Source: Aeromonas hydrophila subsp. hydrophila ATCC 7966
GTDB lineage: Bacteria; Pseudomonadota; Gammaproteobacteria; Enterobacterales; Aeromonadaceae
Assembly (NCBI RefSeq): GCF_000014805.1
Contig: NC_008570.1
Location: forward strand, 4,267,501-4,331,500
Direction: 5' to 3'
DNA length: 64,000 bases
Part shown: in pieces, positions 1 to 7,909 of the stretch
How the letters are laid out: the number at the start of each line of letters is the position of its first letter
Numbering within the stretch: position 1 is the first letter of the stretch
Translations under genes and position numbers: made by a program
The notes under the pieces: model-generated
The model's database searches: none
The model's input: only the letters and a program-made list of their open reading frames with translations
What the model was told of the DNA's origin: nothing

Positions 1-762
1 GAAGTTCTTGGCCCGCACGTTGAAGTTTTTCAGCACCGCCCGGGAGGAGTGAAAACGGATCTCCTCGCATTCGATGGTGAAGTCCTGAAACACCCCGTCC
101 TCCAGCGCCAGCTCCCGCTTCTTGGCCCAGGCCCTGTGATCCCACAGCAGGGAGTCGAACAGATCGAGCCCGATCACCCCGCCGTTGACCCTCACCCCCT
201 TGGCCGAGCAGTGCCACAGATAGACCTTGGAGTTGTTGACGGCGCCATCCAGCGAGAGTTCGTCCAGGCAGGTGAAGTCGAGCAGCCGGCCTGAGATGAT
301 GGGGCTTTTGAGCTCGGCGCCGCCGATGTTGAGCAGGCGGTGCTTGCCCAGTACCTGGGCCTCCCCCTTGTTGTTCTCGGAGACCGAGAGCAGGCTCTGC
401 ACCCGCTTCACCTCGTCCTTGCCGTGCTTGCCGGCCAGCCACATGCAGTAGGGTTCAAAGCGCGTCTCGGCGCGGATCAGCCCGCTCTTGCGCAGGGACT
501 CCAGCGCGCTCGAGGCGGTCTCATAGAGCCTGATCTTGTCGTCGCTCATGTAGAGACACAGGCTCAGCACGCAGCGGGAGCTGATGAAGCGGGCGATGCC
601 GATCTGGAAGATCACCTGCTTGTCGATCTTCTGCTCCGTCATCCAGTCGTCAAAATGGGGCAGCGACGCCACCAGCAGATCCCAGATCAGGGGATAGTCG
701 TTGGCCCGGCGCCACTCGTTGAACTGTTCGGGGGAAAGCTGCCAAAGCTCTGTTGCATTCAT
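1..762 (-). CDS. Hypothetical protein, C-terminus cut by left edge
   Basis: The reading frame stays open from an ATG at 762 to the first base of the window, so at least 254 residues are present and the C-terminus is missing. It begins MNATELWQLSPEQFNEW, with a GAGG ribosome-binding sequence about eight bases upstream. The first 120 residues look soluble and mostly helical. From about residue 140 the sequence alternates short hydrophobic and polar stretches (ISGRLLDFTCLDEL, SKVYLWHCSAKGVRV, FTIECEEIRFHSS), which could be a repetitive beta structure; that is only an impression. No signal peptide or membrane segment is visible. I do not recognise the family. It stands upstream of a tRNA operon on the same strand, with a terminator between them. 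Confidence 0.75.
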   Translation of the reverse strand, partial: MNATELWQLSPEQFNEWRRANDYPLIWDLLVASLPHFDDWMTEQKIDKQVIFQIGIARFISSRCVLSLCLYMSDDKIRLYETASSALESLRKSGLIRAETRFEPYCMWLAGKHGKDEVKRVQSLLSVSENNKGEAQVLGKHRLLNIGGAELKSPIISGRLLDFTCLDELSLDGAVNNSKVYLWHCSAKGVRVNGGVIGLDLFDSLLWDHRAWAKKRELALEDGVFQDFTIECEEIRFHSSRAVLKNFNVRAKNF

Positions 763-984
763 GGATGACCTCGCTCAAAAAACGGTTCCGTTTGCCTGCA
801 CCGGGCCTGGTACCCGATAAGCCTGCATGACCCGAACCGGGCAGGAGACGGACTCAGCAAGCCATCATACTAGCCGAGCCGACGAAGTCACTGATGGGGA
901 GGGGACAGGGTGAGCAATGCGACAACTTGGCGCCGGTTGGCCCATTTATTGTCCGCAGTGGAGCCAGACAGCGGCACACAGGCA

Positions 985-1017
985 AAGAAAAAGCCCAGCA
1001 TTGCTGCTGGGCTTTTG
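985..1017 (-). terminator. Intrinsic terminator of the tRNA operon
   Basis: Read on the minus strand, a stem of GCCCAGCA and TGCTGGGC closes on a four-base loop and is followed by a run of T. It begins a few bases after the CCA end of tRNA-Asn. Confidence 0.85.
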
Positions 1018-1020
1018 AAT

Positions 1021-1096
1021 TGGCTCCTCCTACTGGACTTGAACCAGTGACATACGGATTAACAGTCCGCCGTTCTACCGACTGAACTAAGGAGGA
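1021..1096 (-). tRNA. tRNA-Asn (anticodon GTT)
   Basis: A 76-base cloverleaf on the minus strand starting TCCTCCTTAG and ending GGAGGAGCCA. The CCA is encoded. The anticodon loop reads CTGTTAA, giving anticodon GTT. It is the last gene of a four-tRNA operon. Confidence 0.97.
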
Positions 1097-1141
1097 ATTA
1101 ACTATCGGAGACCAGATATCGCTATCTCATCGCCTTGATTG

Positions 1142-1217
1142 TGGTGCCCAGAGACGGAATCGAACCGCCGACACGGGGATTTTCAATCCCCTGCTCTACC
1201 GACTGAGCTATCTGGGC
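1142..1217 (-). tRNA. tRNA-Phe (anticodon GAA), downstream copy
   Basis: A 76-base cloverleaf starting GCCCAGATAG and ending TCTGGGCACCA, with anticodon GAA. It is identical base for base to the other tRNA-Phe at 1349-1424. Confidence 0.97.
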
Positions 1218-1220
1218 AAA

Positions 1221-1296
<76 letters not shown>

Positions 1297-1336
1297 ACAC
1301 TTTAAACCATTGTGCATGAACAAATTTTTATTTCAT

Positions 1337-1355
1337 GGCACCAAAATTTGGTGCC
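1337..1355. repeat. Inverted repeat over the tRNA-Phe 3' end
   Basis: Nine bases (GGCACCAAA) are mirrored as TTTGGTGCC around one central A. The right arm is the CCA end and part of the acceptor stem of the first tRNA-Phe, so the precursor could fold its CCA tail into a hairpin. Confidence 0.6.
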
Positions 1356-1424
1356 CAGAGACGGAATCGAACCGCCGACACGGGGATTTTCAATCCCCTG
1401 CTCTACCGACTGAGCTATCTGGGC
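1349..1424 (-). tRNA. tRNA-Phe (anticodon GAA), promoter-proximal copy
   Basis: The first gene of the tRNA operon: a 76-base cloverleaf with anticodon GAA and encoded CCA. It is identical to the second tRNA-Phe at 1142-1217, making a 76-bp direct repeat with tRNA-Thr between the copies. Confidence 0.97.
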
Positions 1425-1433
1425 GTGGGCGCT

Positions 1434-1462
1434 ATTAAACGGATTTTAAGGCAGGTGGTCAA
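1434..1462 (-). promoter_or_regulatory. Sigma70 promoter of the tRNA operon
   Basis: Minus-strand TTGACC (1457-1462) and TTTAAT (1434-1439) are 17 bases apart. A GC-rich discriminator follows, typical of stable-RNA promoters. It sits in the short gap between the end of plsY and the first tRNA. Confidence 0.7.
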
Positions 1463-1471
1463 CGGGAAATT

Positions 1472-2134
1472 TCACTTTTTGTCTCGTTCGTCTCTTTTTT
1501 GCTCAGGATCATCCATTTCCAGCACTTCTTCCTGCTCGGCGCGGTTCTGGCGGCCCCAGACTCTGGGTTCCTCCCCCTTCAGCAGGCGGGCAATGTTCTC
1601 GTGATGGCGGATCAGAATGAGGCAGGAGAGCAGCGACACCGGCAACGTGTATTCCGGCTTGAGCAGGTAGGTAAAGAGCGGGGTCAGCAACACGGTAATG
1701 ATGGAGGCCAGCGACGAATAGCCGCTCACCAGCAGCACCAGCAACCAGGTGCCGATCACCGCGCCCCCCATGGTGAAGCCGATGGGCATCATGGTGCCGA
1801 GCGCCGTGGCCACTCCCTTGCCGCCACGAAAGTGGAAGAAGATGGGATACATGTGGCCGAGACAGGCAGCCACCCCGATAAAGCCGAGGTAGACGGGTTT
1901 GATCTGCAGATACCAGGCGAGGTAGACGGGCGCCGTGCCCTTGAGCACATCGAGCAGCAGCACCACCACGGCCGCCAGCCGGCCACCGAGGCGCAGCACA
2001 TTGGTGGCCCCCGGGTTGTGGGAGCCGTGATCACGGGGATCCGGCAGACCCGTGATGCGGGAAACCAGCACCGCACTGGACAGCGAGCCGCCCAGGTAGG
2101 CCAGAATAATCATCAAAATCGTCAGGGCCGTCAT
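1472..2134 (-). CDS. plsY: Glycerol-3-phosphate acyltransferase PlsY
   Basis: PlsY transfers the acyl group of acyl-phosphate to glycerol-3-phosphate, the first committed step of phospholipid synthesis in the inner membrane. The 220-residue protein starts [16 protein letters not shown]. It shows several hydrophobic spans, the family motif around [11 protein letters not shown] (residues 38-48) and the glycine-rich [10 protein letters not shown] loop (residues 101-110). The open frame continues upstream to 2239, but that extension is not membrane-like and lacks similarity to the family, so the ATG at 2134 is preferred. The charged C-terminal tail of about 30 residues is longer than in many relatives. 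It is divergent from folB, as is usual in gammaproteobacteria. Confidence 0.93.
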   Translation of the reverse strand: MTALTILMIILAYLGGSLSSAVLVSRITGLPDPRDHGSHNPGATNVLRLGGRLAAVVVLLLDVLKGTAPVYLAWYLQIKPVYLGFIGVAACLGHMYPIFFHFRGGKGVATALGTMMPIGFTMGGAVIGTWLLVLLVSGYSSLASIITVLLTPLFTYLLKPEYTLPVSLLSCLILIRHHENIARLLKGEEPRVWGRQNRAEQEEVLEMDDPEQKRDERDKK

Positions 2135-2310
2135 CTTGGTCGTTTTTACCACGATATGAATGGGGTATGATGCGGGCCACATTCTCTGGCGCCGGCGTGG
2201 GGTTGCCCAACGCGTGTCGCCCAAACCGGCCGCCGGCACTCATCCGCTGGCCAGGCCTGCATCCCTGCGCTGTCATCACAGCCCATCAAGAGTAAAGAAG
2301 AAGTACTGTC

Positions 2311-2682
2311 ATGGACAAGGTGTTTATTCGCGGACTCGAGGTTTTGACCACTATCGGTGTATACGAGTGGGAGAAAGGCATTCGCCAGAAGCTCTGTTTC
2401 GACCTCGAGATGGGGTTCGACAACCGCCCCGCCGCCGCAACCGACGATATCAAGCTGGCACTGGATTACGCCACCCTCTCTCGCAAGATCTGTGATCACG
2501 CCTCCAGCAAGGTGGTGGAGCTGGTCGAAACCATGGCCGAACAGGTCGCCATGCTGGTGCTGGCCGACGAACGGGTACAGTGGGTCAAGGTCACCCTGAC
2601 CAAACCGGGCGCCGTCCCCAATGCCGCCGGTGTCGGCGTCGAGATCCTGCGTCACCGCACCCCGGCCGCGAGCGCCAACTGA
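2311..2682 (+). CDS. folB: Dihydroneopterin aldolase
   Basis: FolB cleaves 7,8-dihydroneopterin to 6-hydroxymethyl-dihydropterin and glycolaldehyde in folate synthesis. The 123 residues match the family length. The N-terminus MDKVFIRGLEVLTTIGVYEWE is typical, and the family LDYATL and KPGAV segments (with the catalytic lysine) are present near residues 50 and 100. Its stop TGA shares one base with the ATG of folK (TGATG), so the two are translationally coupled and catalyse consecutive steps. Confidence 0.94.
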   Translation: MDKVFIRGLEVLTTIGVYEWEKGIRQKLCFDLEMGFDNRPAAATDDIKLALDYATLSRKICDHASSKVVELVETMAEQVAMLVLADERVQWVKVTLTKPGAVPNAAGVGVEILRHRTPAASAN

Positions 2683-3191
2683 TGACCCGCATCTATATCA
2701 GCCTGGGATCCAACATCGAGCGCGAGCGTCATATCCGCGCCGGCCTCGATGCGCTGCAAGCCGAGTTTGGTGAACTGCAGGTCTCCCGGGTGTTCGAGAG
2801 CGAGGCGGTGGGCTTCAACGGCCGCCCCTTCTACAACTTGGTGGTGGGCGCCGATACCGAGCTGCCGCTGGCGACCCTGTGCCAGCGACTGCGCGCCATG
2901 GAGTTTGCCCACGGCCGCGAGCCGGATGCCAAGAAGTTCGCCCCGCGCACCCTGGATCTCGATCTGCTGCTCTATGGCGAGCTGGTCTGCGAGACGCCGC
3001 TGGTGCTGCCGCGTGGCGAGATCCTCAGCAACGCCTTCGTGCTCTGGCCGCTGGCCGAACTGGCCCCCGCCCTGCGCCATCCGCTGGATGGGCGCACTCT
3101 CGGTGAGCTGTGGGAGCGTTACGACAAGGCCTCCCAACGGCTCTGCCCCATCCCCTTTCACTGGGCAGCGGGCGAATTGCAGCACCACTGA
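2682..3191 (+). CDS. folK: 2-amino-4-hydroxy-6-hydroxymethyldihydropteridine pyrophosphokinase
   Basis: FolK transfers pyrophosphate from ATP to 6-hydroxymethyl-dihydropterin, the substrate of dihydropteroate synthase. The protein has 169 residues. It begins MTRIYISLGSN and carries the HPPK signature RTLDLDLLLYG at residues 89-99, whose aspartates bind magnesium. An in-frame extension upstream to 2580 lies inside folB and is not used. The start overlaps the folB stop by one base. A strong terminator begins at its stop codon. Confidence 0.95.
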   Translation: MTRIYISLGSNIERERHIRAGLDALQAEFGELQVSRVFESEAVGFNGRPFYNLVVGADTELPLATLCQRLRAMEFAHGREPDAKKFAPRTLDLDLLLYGELVCETPLVLPRGEILSNAFVLWPLAELAPALRHPLDGRTLGELWERYDKASQRLCPIPFHWAAGELQHH

Positions 3192-3224
3192 ACAACAAGG
3201 GCACCTCGCGGTGCCCTTGTTGTT
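3191..3224 (+). terminator. Intrinsic terminator after folBK
   Basis: A long perfect stem, AACAACAAGGGCACC with its complement, closes on a four-base loop and starts at the last base of the folK stop codon. The arms end in T-rich sequence, so it may work in both directions. Confidence 0.8.
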
Positions 3225-3312
3225 GATGGACGGAGCTGATAACGGATAAGAAACCGTGATTGGGCCTGCGCCGGTGCAAGTGGCAGGATGGCCGCCATCA
3301 CAGGAGAACTCC

Positions 3313-3795
3313 ATGCCACTCGATACCATTCACGACTTCAACTGCCGGCTGCTGGCCGGGCTGCCCCACCAGCGCTTCGAGCACGAACCCATCCTCGACT
3401 ACGCCACCGATGAAAAGGTGAGAGCCCGCCTCGGCTGGCAGGCCGAATTCAGCAAGACCCTGTTTCTCAAGTTCAAGGATGGCCGCTTCGCCCTGCTGCT
3501 GACCCACAGGGATGGCCGGCTCGACAACAAGGCGGTCAAGGCGGCGCTCGGCGCCAAGCCCTCCATCTGCACCGCCGACGAGATGCAGGCCCAGATCGGT
3601 TGCCTGCCGGGCGCGGTCTGCCCCTTCCTGCCCCGCGCCGACATCCCGCTGCTGGTGGATCCCGTGCTCATGACCCACCACGCCTTTACTTGGACGCCGG
3701 GCCACCCCGAGCAGACCTTCCTGCTGGAAACCGCCCACCTGGCCGGGCTGCTGACCCAGCTGCCCTGCAAGGTGAGCTACCTGCCGGCCCCCTGA
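3313..3795 (+). CDS. YbaK/EbsC-family aminoacyl-tRNA deacylase-like protein
   Basis: A 160-residue cytoplasmic protein resembling the YbaK/ProRS editing-domain family (E. coli YeaK is of similar length), members of which hydrolyse mischarged tRNAs. Supporting segments are the lysine-bearing SKTLFLKFKDGRFALLL strand, the later VCPFLPRADIPLLVDPVL segment and a C-terminal helix. The substrate cannot be told from sequence. The ATG at 3313 has AGGAGA just upstream; the open frame extends to 3256 without a better signal. It converges on the drug exporter, with nine bases between the stops and no terminator. Confidence 0.72.
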   Translation: MPLDTIHDFNCRLLAGLPHQRFEHEPILDYATDEKVRARLGWQAEFSKTLFLKFKDGRFALLLTHRDGRLDNKAVKAALGAKPSICTADEMQAQIGCLPGAVCPFLPRADIPLLVDPVLMTHHAFTWTPGHPEQTFLLETAHLAGLLTQLPCKVSYLPAP

Positions 3796-3804
3796 GCCCG
3801 CGGC

Positions 3805-5193
3805 TCAGCGCTTGTCCCGCGCCAGCTGGGCGAAGATCAGCGCCGCCAGCATCGACATCAGGCCGATGCAGAGGTAGGTGAGGTGAAAGCCTCCCAGCCA
3901 CTGACCATCCGCCGCCGCCGAACCGGCCGAGAAGAGCCCCAGCAGGCTGGCGGCGATGGCCACCCCCAGGCTCATGGAGAGCTGCATCACCACCGACAGC
4001 AGGCCGTTGCCGCTGCTGGCAAACTCCGGGCTGAGATCCTGCAGGGTCAGGGTGTTCATGGCGGAGAACTGCAGCGAGTTGATGGCGCCGAACACCATCA
4101 GCCAGCCCAGCAGCACCCCGTAGGGGAGCTGGTTGTCGATGAGGGAGAAGCTGGCGATCATCACCCCCAGCGCCAGGGTGTTGCCGATCAGGATGCGGCG
4201 ATAGCCGATGCGCGGAATGAGCTTGTTCACCAGCGTCTTGGTCAGCATGGCCCCCAGCACGGTGGGGATCATGGTCATCCCCGCCTTGCTCGGCGAGAAG
4301 CCGAGCCCCAGTTGCAGAAACAGCGGGGTGAGAAACGGCATGGCGCCGCTGCCGAGGCGGGCAAACAGGTTGCCCCAGATGCCGATGGCGAAGGTGCTGG
4401 TCTTGAACAGCCCCAGCCCGAACAGCGGCTCCTCGGCATTGGCGGCATAGAGCCAGTAGCTCGCCATGGCGGCCAGCCCGAACAGCAGGGCAAACAGCGC
4501 CCAGCCGGTGGAGATGCTGTGCTCCCCCAGCCCCTGCAGGCCCACCGACACCAGCACCATGCCGGCGCTGAACATCACGAACCCCTGCCAGTCGAACTTG
4601 GCCGTGCTCTGGCGTAGATCCGGCATGAAGTACCAGCTGGCGATAAAGCCGAGCAACCCCACCGGCAGGTTGATGAGAAACACCCAGTGCCAGCTCGCCA
4701 CTTCCACCAGCCAGCCCCCCAGTGCCGGGCCAATGAGCGGCCCCACCAGGCCGGGGATGGTGACGAACGACATCACCCGCAGCAGCTCGTGCTTGCTGTA
4801 AACCCGCAGTACCGCCAGCCTGCCCACCGGCATCAGCAGGGCGCCACCGATCCCTTGCAGCACCCGCGCCGCCACCAGCAGCGGCAGGGAGTTGGCGGCC
4901 GCACAGGCCAAAGACCCCAAGGTAAACAGCAGGATGGCGGCCAGATAGATGCGGCGGGTGCCAAATCGGTCCGCCAGCCAGCCGGAGGCGGGAATGAGCA
5001 GCGCCACCGTCAGCATGTAGGCGATGATCACCGACTGCATCTGCAGCGGGCTCTCGCCTAGGGTCTCGGCCATGCTCGGCAGGGCAGTGTTGAGGATGGT
5101 GCCATCCAGCGTCTGCATGAAGAAACCGACCGCCGTGAGCGGCGGCAGCCATTTGCGCTGGGCAGGGGTCACCATGTGTGTGCTATCGGGCAT
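3805..5193 (-). CDS. mdtD: MFS multidrug exporter, MdtD type (DHA2 family)
   Basis: A 462-residue major facilitator protein with about 14 hydrophobic spans, expected to export drugs or metabolites by proton antiport across the inner membrane. It follows E. coli MdtD closely: AVGFFMQTLDGTILNTALPS at the N-terminus, SGWLADRFGTRRIY (loop 2-3 motif) and RVLQGIGGALLMPVGRL (motif B). The start at 5193 has AAGAGGAGG nine bases upstream; an ATG at 5232 has none. In E. coli mdtD lies in the mdtABCD-baeSR operon; here it stands alone, so its physiological substrate is open. It follows the CobW GTPase on the same strand but with a terminator between. Confidence 0.85.
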   Translation of the reverse strand: MPDSTHMVTPAQRKWLPPLTAVGFFMQTLDGTILNTALPSMAETLGESPLQMQSVIIAYMLTVALLIPASGWLADRFGTRRIYLAAILLFTLGSLACAAANSLPLLVAARVLQGIGGALLMPVGRLAVLRVYSKHELLRVMSFVTIPGLVGPLIGPALGGWLVEVASWHWVFLINLPVGLLGFIASWYFMPDLRQSTAKFDWQGFVMFSAGMVLVSVGLQGLGEHSISTGWALFALLFGLAAMASYWLYAANAEEPLFGLGLFKTSTFAIGIWGNLFARLGSGAMPFLTPLFLQLGLGFSPSKAGMTMIPTVLGAMLTKTLVNKLIPRIGYRRILIGNTLALGVMIASFSLIDNQLPYGVLLGWLMVFGAINSLQFSAMNTLTLQDLSPEFASSGNGLLSVVMQLSMSLGVAIAASLLGLFSAGSAAADGQWLGGFHLTYLCIGLMSMLAALIFAQLARDKR

Positions 5194-5215
5194 CTGCAGC
5201 CACCTCCTCTTCAGA

Positions 5216-5243
5216 CAAAAAAAGACCCGCACAAGCGCGGGTC
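5216..5243 (-). terminator. Intrinsic terminator after the CobW GTPase gene
   Basis: Minus-strand GACCCGC and GCGGGTC pair around a short loop and are followed by seven T. It separates the GTPase gene from mdtD. Confidence 0.87.
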
Positions 5244-5254
5244 ATCTCATTACA

Positions 5255-6382
5255 TCAGGCATCAGGCTGGCCGAGCATGGCTCTGAGCTGCTCTTCCAGG
5301 CTGGGCTCGGGCGCCTTGAGCGTATCCAGGAACAACCGCTCTATGCCCGCCTTGTCCTGACTCTTCACGATGAACACCAGCCGGGACTGGGCCTTGCCTT
5401 CCGGCCACTCTCCCAGCGCCTGCAGCGGATAGAGCTGGCCGTGGACGCCGTGGATCACCACCGGCTGGCTCTCTCCCTCCAGCTGCAATATGCCCTTGAG
5501 CCGCAGCAGCGCATCGCCGTATTGCGCCTGCACCGCATCGATGGCGGCCAGCAGGCGGGACGGCTTGAGCGGCTCGCCGATGCGCAGGGCGAAACTCTCG
5601 ATATTGCCGTGCTCGAAGTGGGTCGGCGCGGCCGTGCCCACCTTGGCGGTGAACGGCTTCATCTTCGGCTGCATCGGCGAGGCCAGCCCCTGTTTCGGGG
5701 CTTCGGTGCGCAGCCAGGCCAGCAGCTGGCGCACGTCGCGCCCGGCCGCCTCGTTGTAGGCCCCCAGCTTCTCCAGCACCGCAGGCGACAGCTCGCCGTT
5801 GCTGACTCGCTTGATGGGGGCCGCCGGGTTCAGGGCCGCCAGCTGGGCTTCGACCCGCTCCAGCTGCTCGCCATCCACCAGATCCCCCTTGCTCACTACC
5901 AGCAGATCCGCCAGCGCCACCTGTTTCACCGCTTCATACTGAGCCGCCAACTGCTGCTCGATATGACCGGCATCCACCACGGTGACGGTGCCGTCGAAGC
6001 GGTAACGCTGGGCGATAAAGCCCTCCTCCCTCAACGTGAACAGCACGGGGGCCGGATCGGCAAGACCAGTGGTCTCGATGATGAGTCGCTTGAACGGTTT
6101 GATCTTGCGCTGAATGGCCTTCATAAACAGCCCCTGCAGCGCCTCCACCAGGGAGCCCTGCACCGAGCAGCAGATGCAGCCGGAATCGAGTAGCACCACC
6201 TGCTCGTCCACCTGCTGCACCAGGTGGTGATCCAGCCCCACCGAGCCGAACTCGTTGATCAGCACCGCGCACTCGCCAAGCTCGGGCTGCTTGACCCAGT
6301 GATTGAGCAAGGTGGTCTTGCCGCTGCCGAGAAAGCCGGTCAGCAGGGTCACTGGGATACGGGTATCTTGCATATCGGTCAT
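5255..6382 (-). CDS. CobW/COG0523-family GTP-binding protein (YjiA-like)
   Basis: A 375-residue cytoplasmic GTPase of the metal-chaperone family that delivers zinc or another metal to client enzymes. It has the P-loop GFLGSGKTT (residues 16-24), the metal-binding CICC motif (69-72), the switch segment ETTGLADP and an SKGD guanine-specificity motif. A CobW C-terminal domain fills the last 100 residues. AAGGAT precedes the ATG at 6382. It starts nine bases after an FAD-linked oxidoreductase gene and is probably cotranscribed with it. No Zur-type operator was recognised, so the metal is not known. Confidence 0.85.
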   Translation of the reverse strand: MTDMQDTRIPVTLLTGFLGSGKTTLLNHWVKQPELGECAVLINEFGSVGLDHHLVQQVDEQVVLLDSGCICCSVQGSLVEALQGLFMKAIQRKIKPFKRLIIETTGLADPAPVLFTLREEGFIAQRYRFDGTVTVVDAGHIEQQLAAQYEAVKQVALADLLVVSKGDLVDGEQLERVEAQLAALNPAAPIKRVSNGELSPAVLEKLGAYNEAAGRDVRQLLAWLRTEAPKQGLASPMQPKMKPFTAKVGTAAPTHFEHGNIESFALRIGEPLKPSRLLAAIDAVQAQYGDALLRLKGILQLEGESQPVVIHGVHGQLYPLQALGEWPEGKAQSRLVFIVKSQDKAGIERLFLDTLKAPEPSLEEQLRAMLGQPDA

Positions 6383-6391
6383 GTCAGATCC

Positions 6392-7786
6392 TTACCGGTT
6401 GGCAAACAGGTCGGCAAGCCAGCGGTTTTCGAAGCGGCCGTGGGGGTCGAGCTCGCCCTTGAGGGCAAGGAAGTCGTGCCAGCGCGGCAGCAGCGCCGGG
6501 AAGTCGTAGAGATCCATCGCCAGGTGCTTGCCGAAGTGCGGGATGCCGCCAAGCGGCACCAGCAGTTGCTGCAGTTCGCGCATCTGCTCCATGGAGCCGT
6601 TGACGAAGGTGCCGTCCGCCGCCAGATAGACCAGAAACCCGATCCAGCAGACCGACTGATCATAGGCGGCGCTGAGCCAGGCCTTGGAGGGGCCGGTGCA
6701 GCGCAGGATAAAGGGATAGTGCAGCACGCCGGGGTTGGCCTGCTGCCACGCCTGCAGGGTCTCCAGTGCCTCGTTCATCCGATGCAGCGGCACCGCCACC
6801 TCGCAGTTGATCTGGGGCGCCGGGATCCCCTTGCAGAGGATCTGGTAGACGTTGCCCACCAGATCGGAGGCATCCTTGAAGCGGCGCACCGTCTCGAAGT
6901 GCTCGCCGGCCAGCGCCTCATCCTTGGTGTCCTTGGCCATCTTCTGCAGAGTCGCATCTATGGTGGCATTCATGCGGGCGTCGATGTCGCCCTCCAGCAG
7001 CAGCGGCTCGCTGCCGCCAGCGCGGTAGCGGGCCACCTCTTCTTCGGAGGCCGGGTCCACCAGCCAGATGTGGCTCTCGCCGGTCCAGGCGAACCACCAG
7101 CTCTTCACAAAGGCGTGCTCGCGGTTGAGCCGCTCATTGTGCGCCAGCAGGAAGGGATAGTCGGTGGTGAACTTGGTGCAGCGCATGATGCGATTCGGCA
7201 CGGTCTGCAGGGTGACGTCGAGCAAAATGCCGAGCATCCCCATGCCCATCACGAAGGCGCCGAAGCGCGAGTCGGTGCGATCCACACGGATGATGTCGCC
7301 ACTGGCCAGCATGACTGTCATGGCCGCCACCGCATCGCACAGGGCGGACTGGTGCAGCCCCTGGCCGTGGGTGCCGGTGCTGAGCGCACCGCCCAGGGTC
7401 TGGATGCCGATGACGCCGGGAGACGCCGGCAACATCCGCTCCATGGCGATGAGATCGGCGTAGACGGTGTCGAGGGGCGTCCCCGCCTGATAGGTCACGG
7501 TATCGACCGTTTTGGCCAGCTGACCGCGCAGGTGGTGCAAGTCCACCAGCAGCGCCTGGCTGCCCTCGGCATAGACGCTGTGGATGGGTTCGAAGGAGAG
7601 GCCGGAGCCGATGAGGCGCAGCTTGCGCTCGGGGTTTTCCCGCAGCAGTTGCTGCAGTTCATCGCGATTCTTGGGACGCCACACCTGCTCCAGTGCGCCG
7701 AGCGGATTGGTTCTGGACCAGTTGAACAGCACCTCCCGCTGACCTATCGCCTTGATGCTGTGAAATGCCTGGAACCTGACCGTCAT
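6392..7786 (-). CDS. FAD-binding oxidoreductase, D-arabinono-lactone oxidase family
   Basis: A 464-residue flavoenzyme with an N-terminal PCMH-type FAD-binding domain (RLIGSGLSFEPIHSV, then GALSTGTHG) and a C-terminal ALO-type domain (CRG-like region ending LDPHGRFENRWL). Relatives oxidise sugar lactones or alditols; the substrate here is unknown. No signal peptide is seen. The ATG at 7786 has GAGGGG upstream; an earlier frame start at 7846 adds an unlike tail. The gene sits just upstream of the CobW GTPase with nine bases between them, suggesting one transcript. Whether the GTPase serves this enzyme is speculation. Confidence 0.8.
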   Translation of the reverse strand: MTVRFQAFHSIKAIGQREVLFNWSRTNPLGALEQVWRPKNRDELQQLLRENPERKLRLIGSGLSFEPIHSVYAEGSQALLVDLHHLRGQLAKTVDTVTYQAGTPLDTVYADLIAMERMLPASPGVIGIQTLGGALSTGTHGQGLHQSALCDAVAAMTVMLASGDIIRVDRTDSRFGAFVMGMGMLGILLDVTLQTVPNRIMRCTKFTTDYPFLLAHNERLNREHAFVKSWWFAWTGESHIWLVDPASEEEVARYRAGGSEPLLLEGDIDARMNATIDATLQKMAKDTKDEALAGEHFETVRRFKDASDLVGNVYQILCKGIPAPQINCEVAVPLHRMNEALETLQAWQQANPGVLHYPFILRCTGPSKAWLSAAYDQSVCWIGFLVYLAADGTFVNGSMEQMRELQQLLVPLGGIPHFGKHLAMDLYDFPALLPRWHDFLALKGELDPHGRFENRWLADLFANR

Positions 7787-7854
7787 ACCGCCCCTCATCT
7801 TTATTGACGTCAAAATGAGCGCCAATTCTACCGAAAAGCGGACCACAAGGCATG

Positions 7855-7880
7855 AAAAACAAGCCCCTACAGTCGGGGGT
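7855..7880 (-). terminator. Terminator after the LysE-family gene
   Basis: Read on the minus strand, CCCC and GGGG arms flank a seven-base loop and are followed by CTTGTTTTT. A second perfect nine-base stem (AGGGGAGAG, 7885-7905) stands just before it. Confidence 0.6.
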
Positions 7881-7909
7881 GAATAGGGGAGAGCGCCTCT
7901 CCCCTCACC

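Noticed and set aside
6224..7807. 527-residue plus-strand frame over the FAD oxidoreductase
   Set aside because: Antisense shadow; the minus-strand protein has recognisable FAD-binding motifs.
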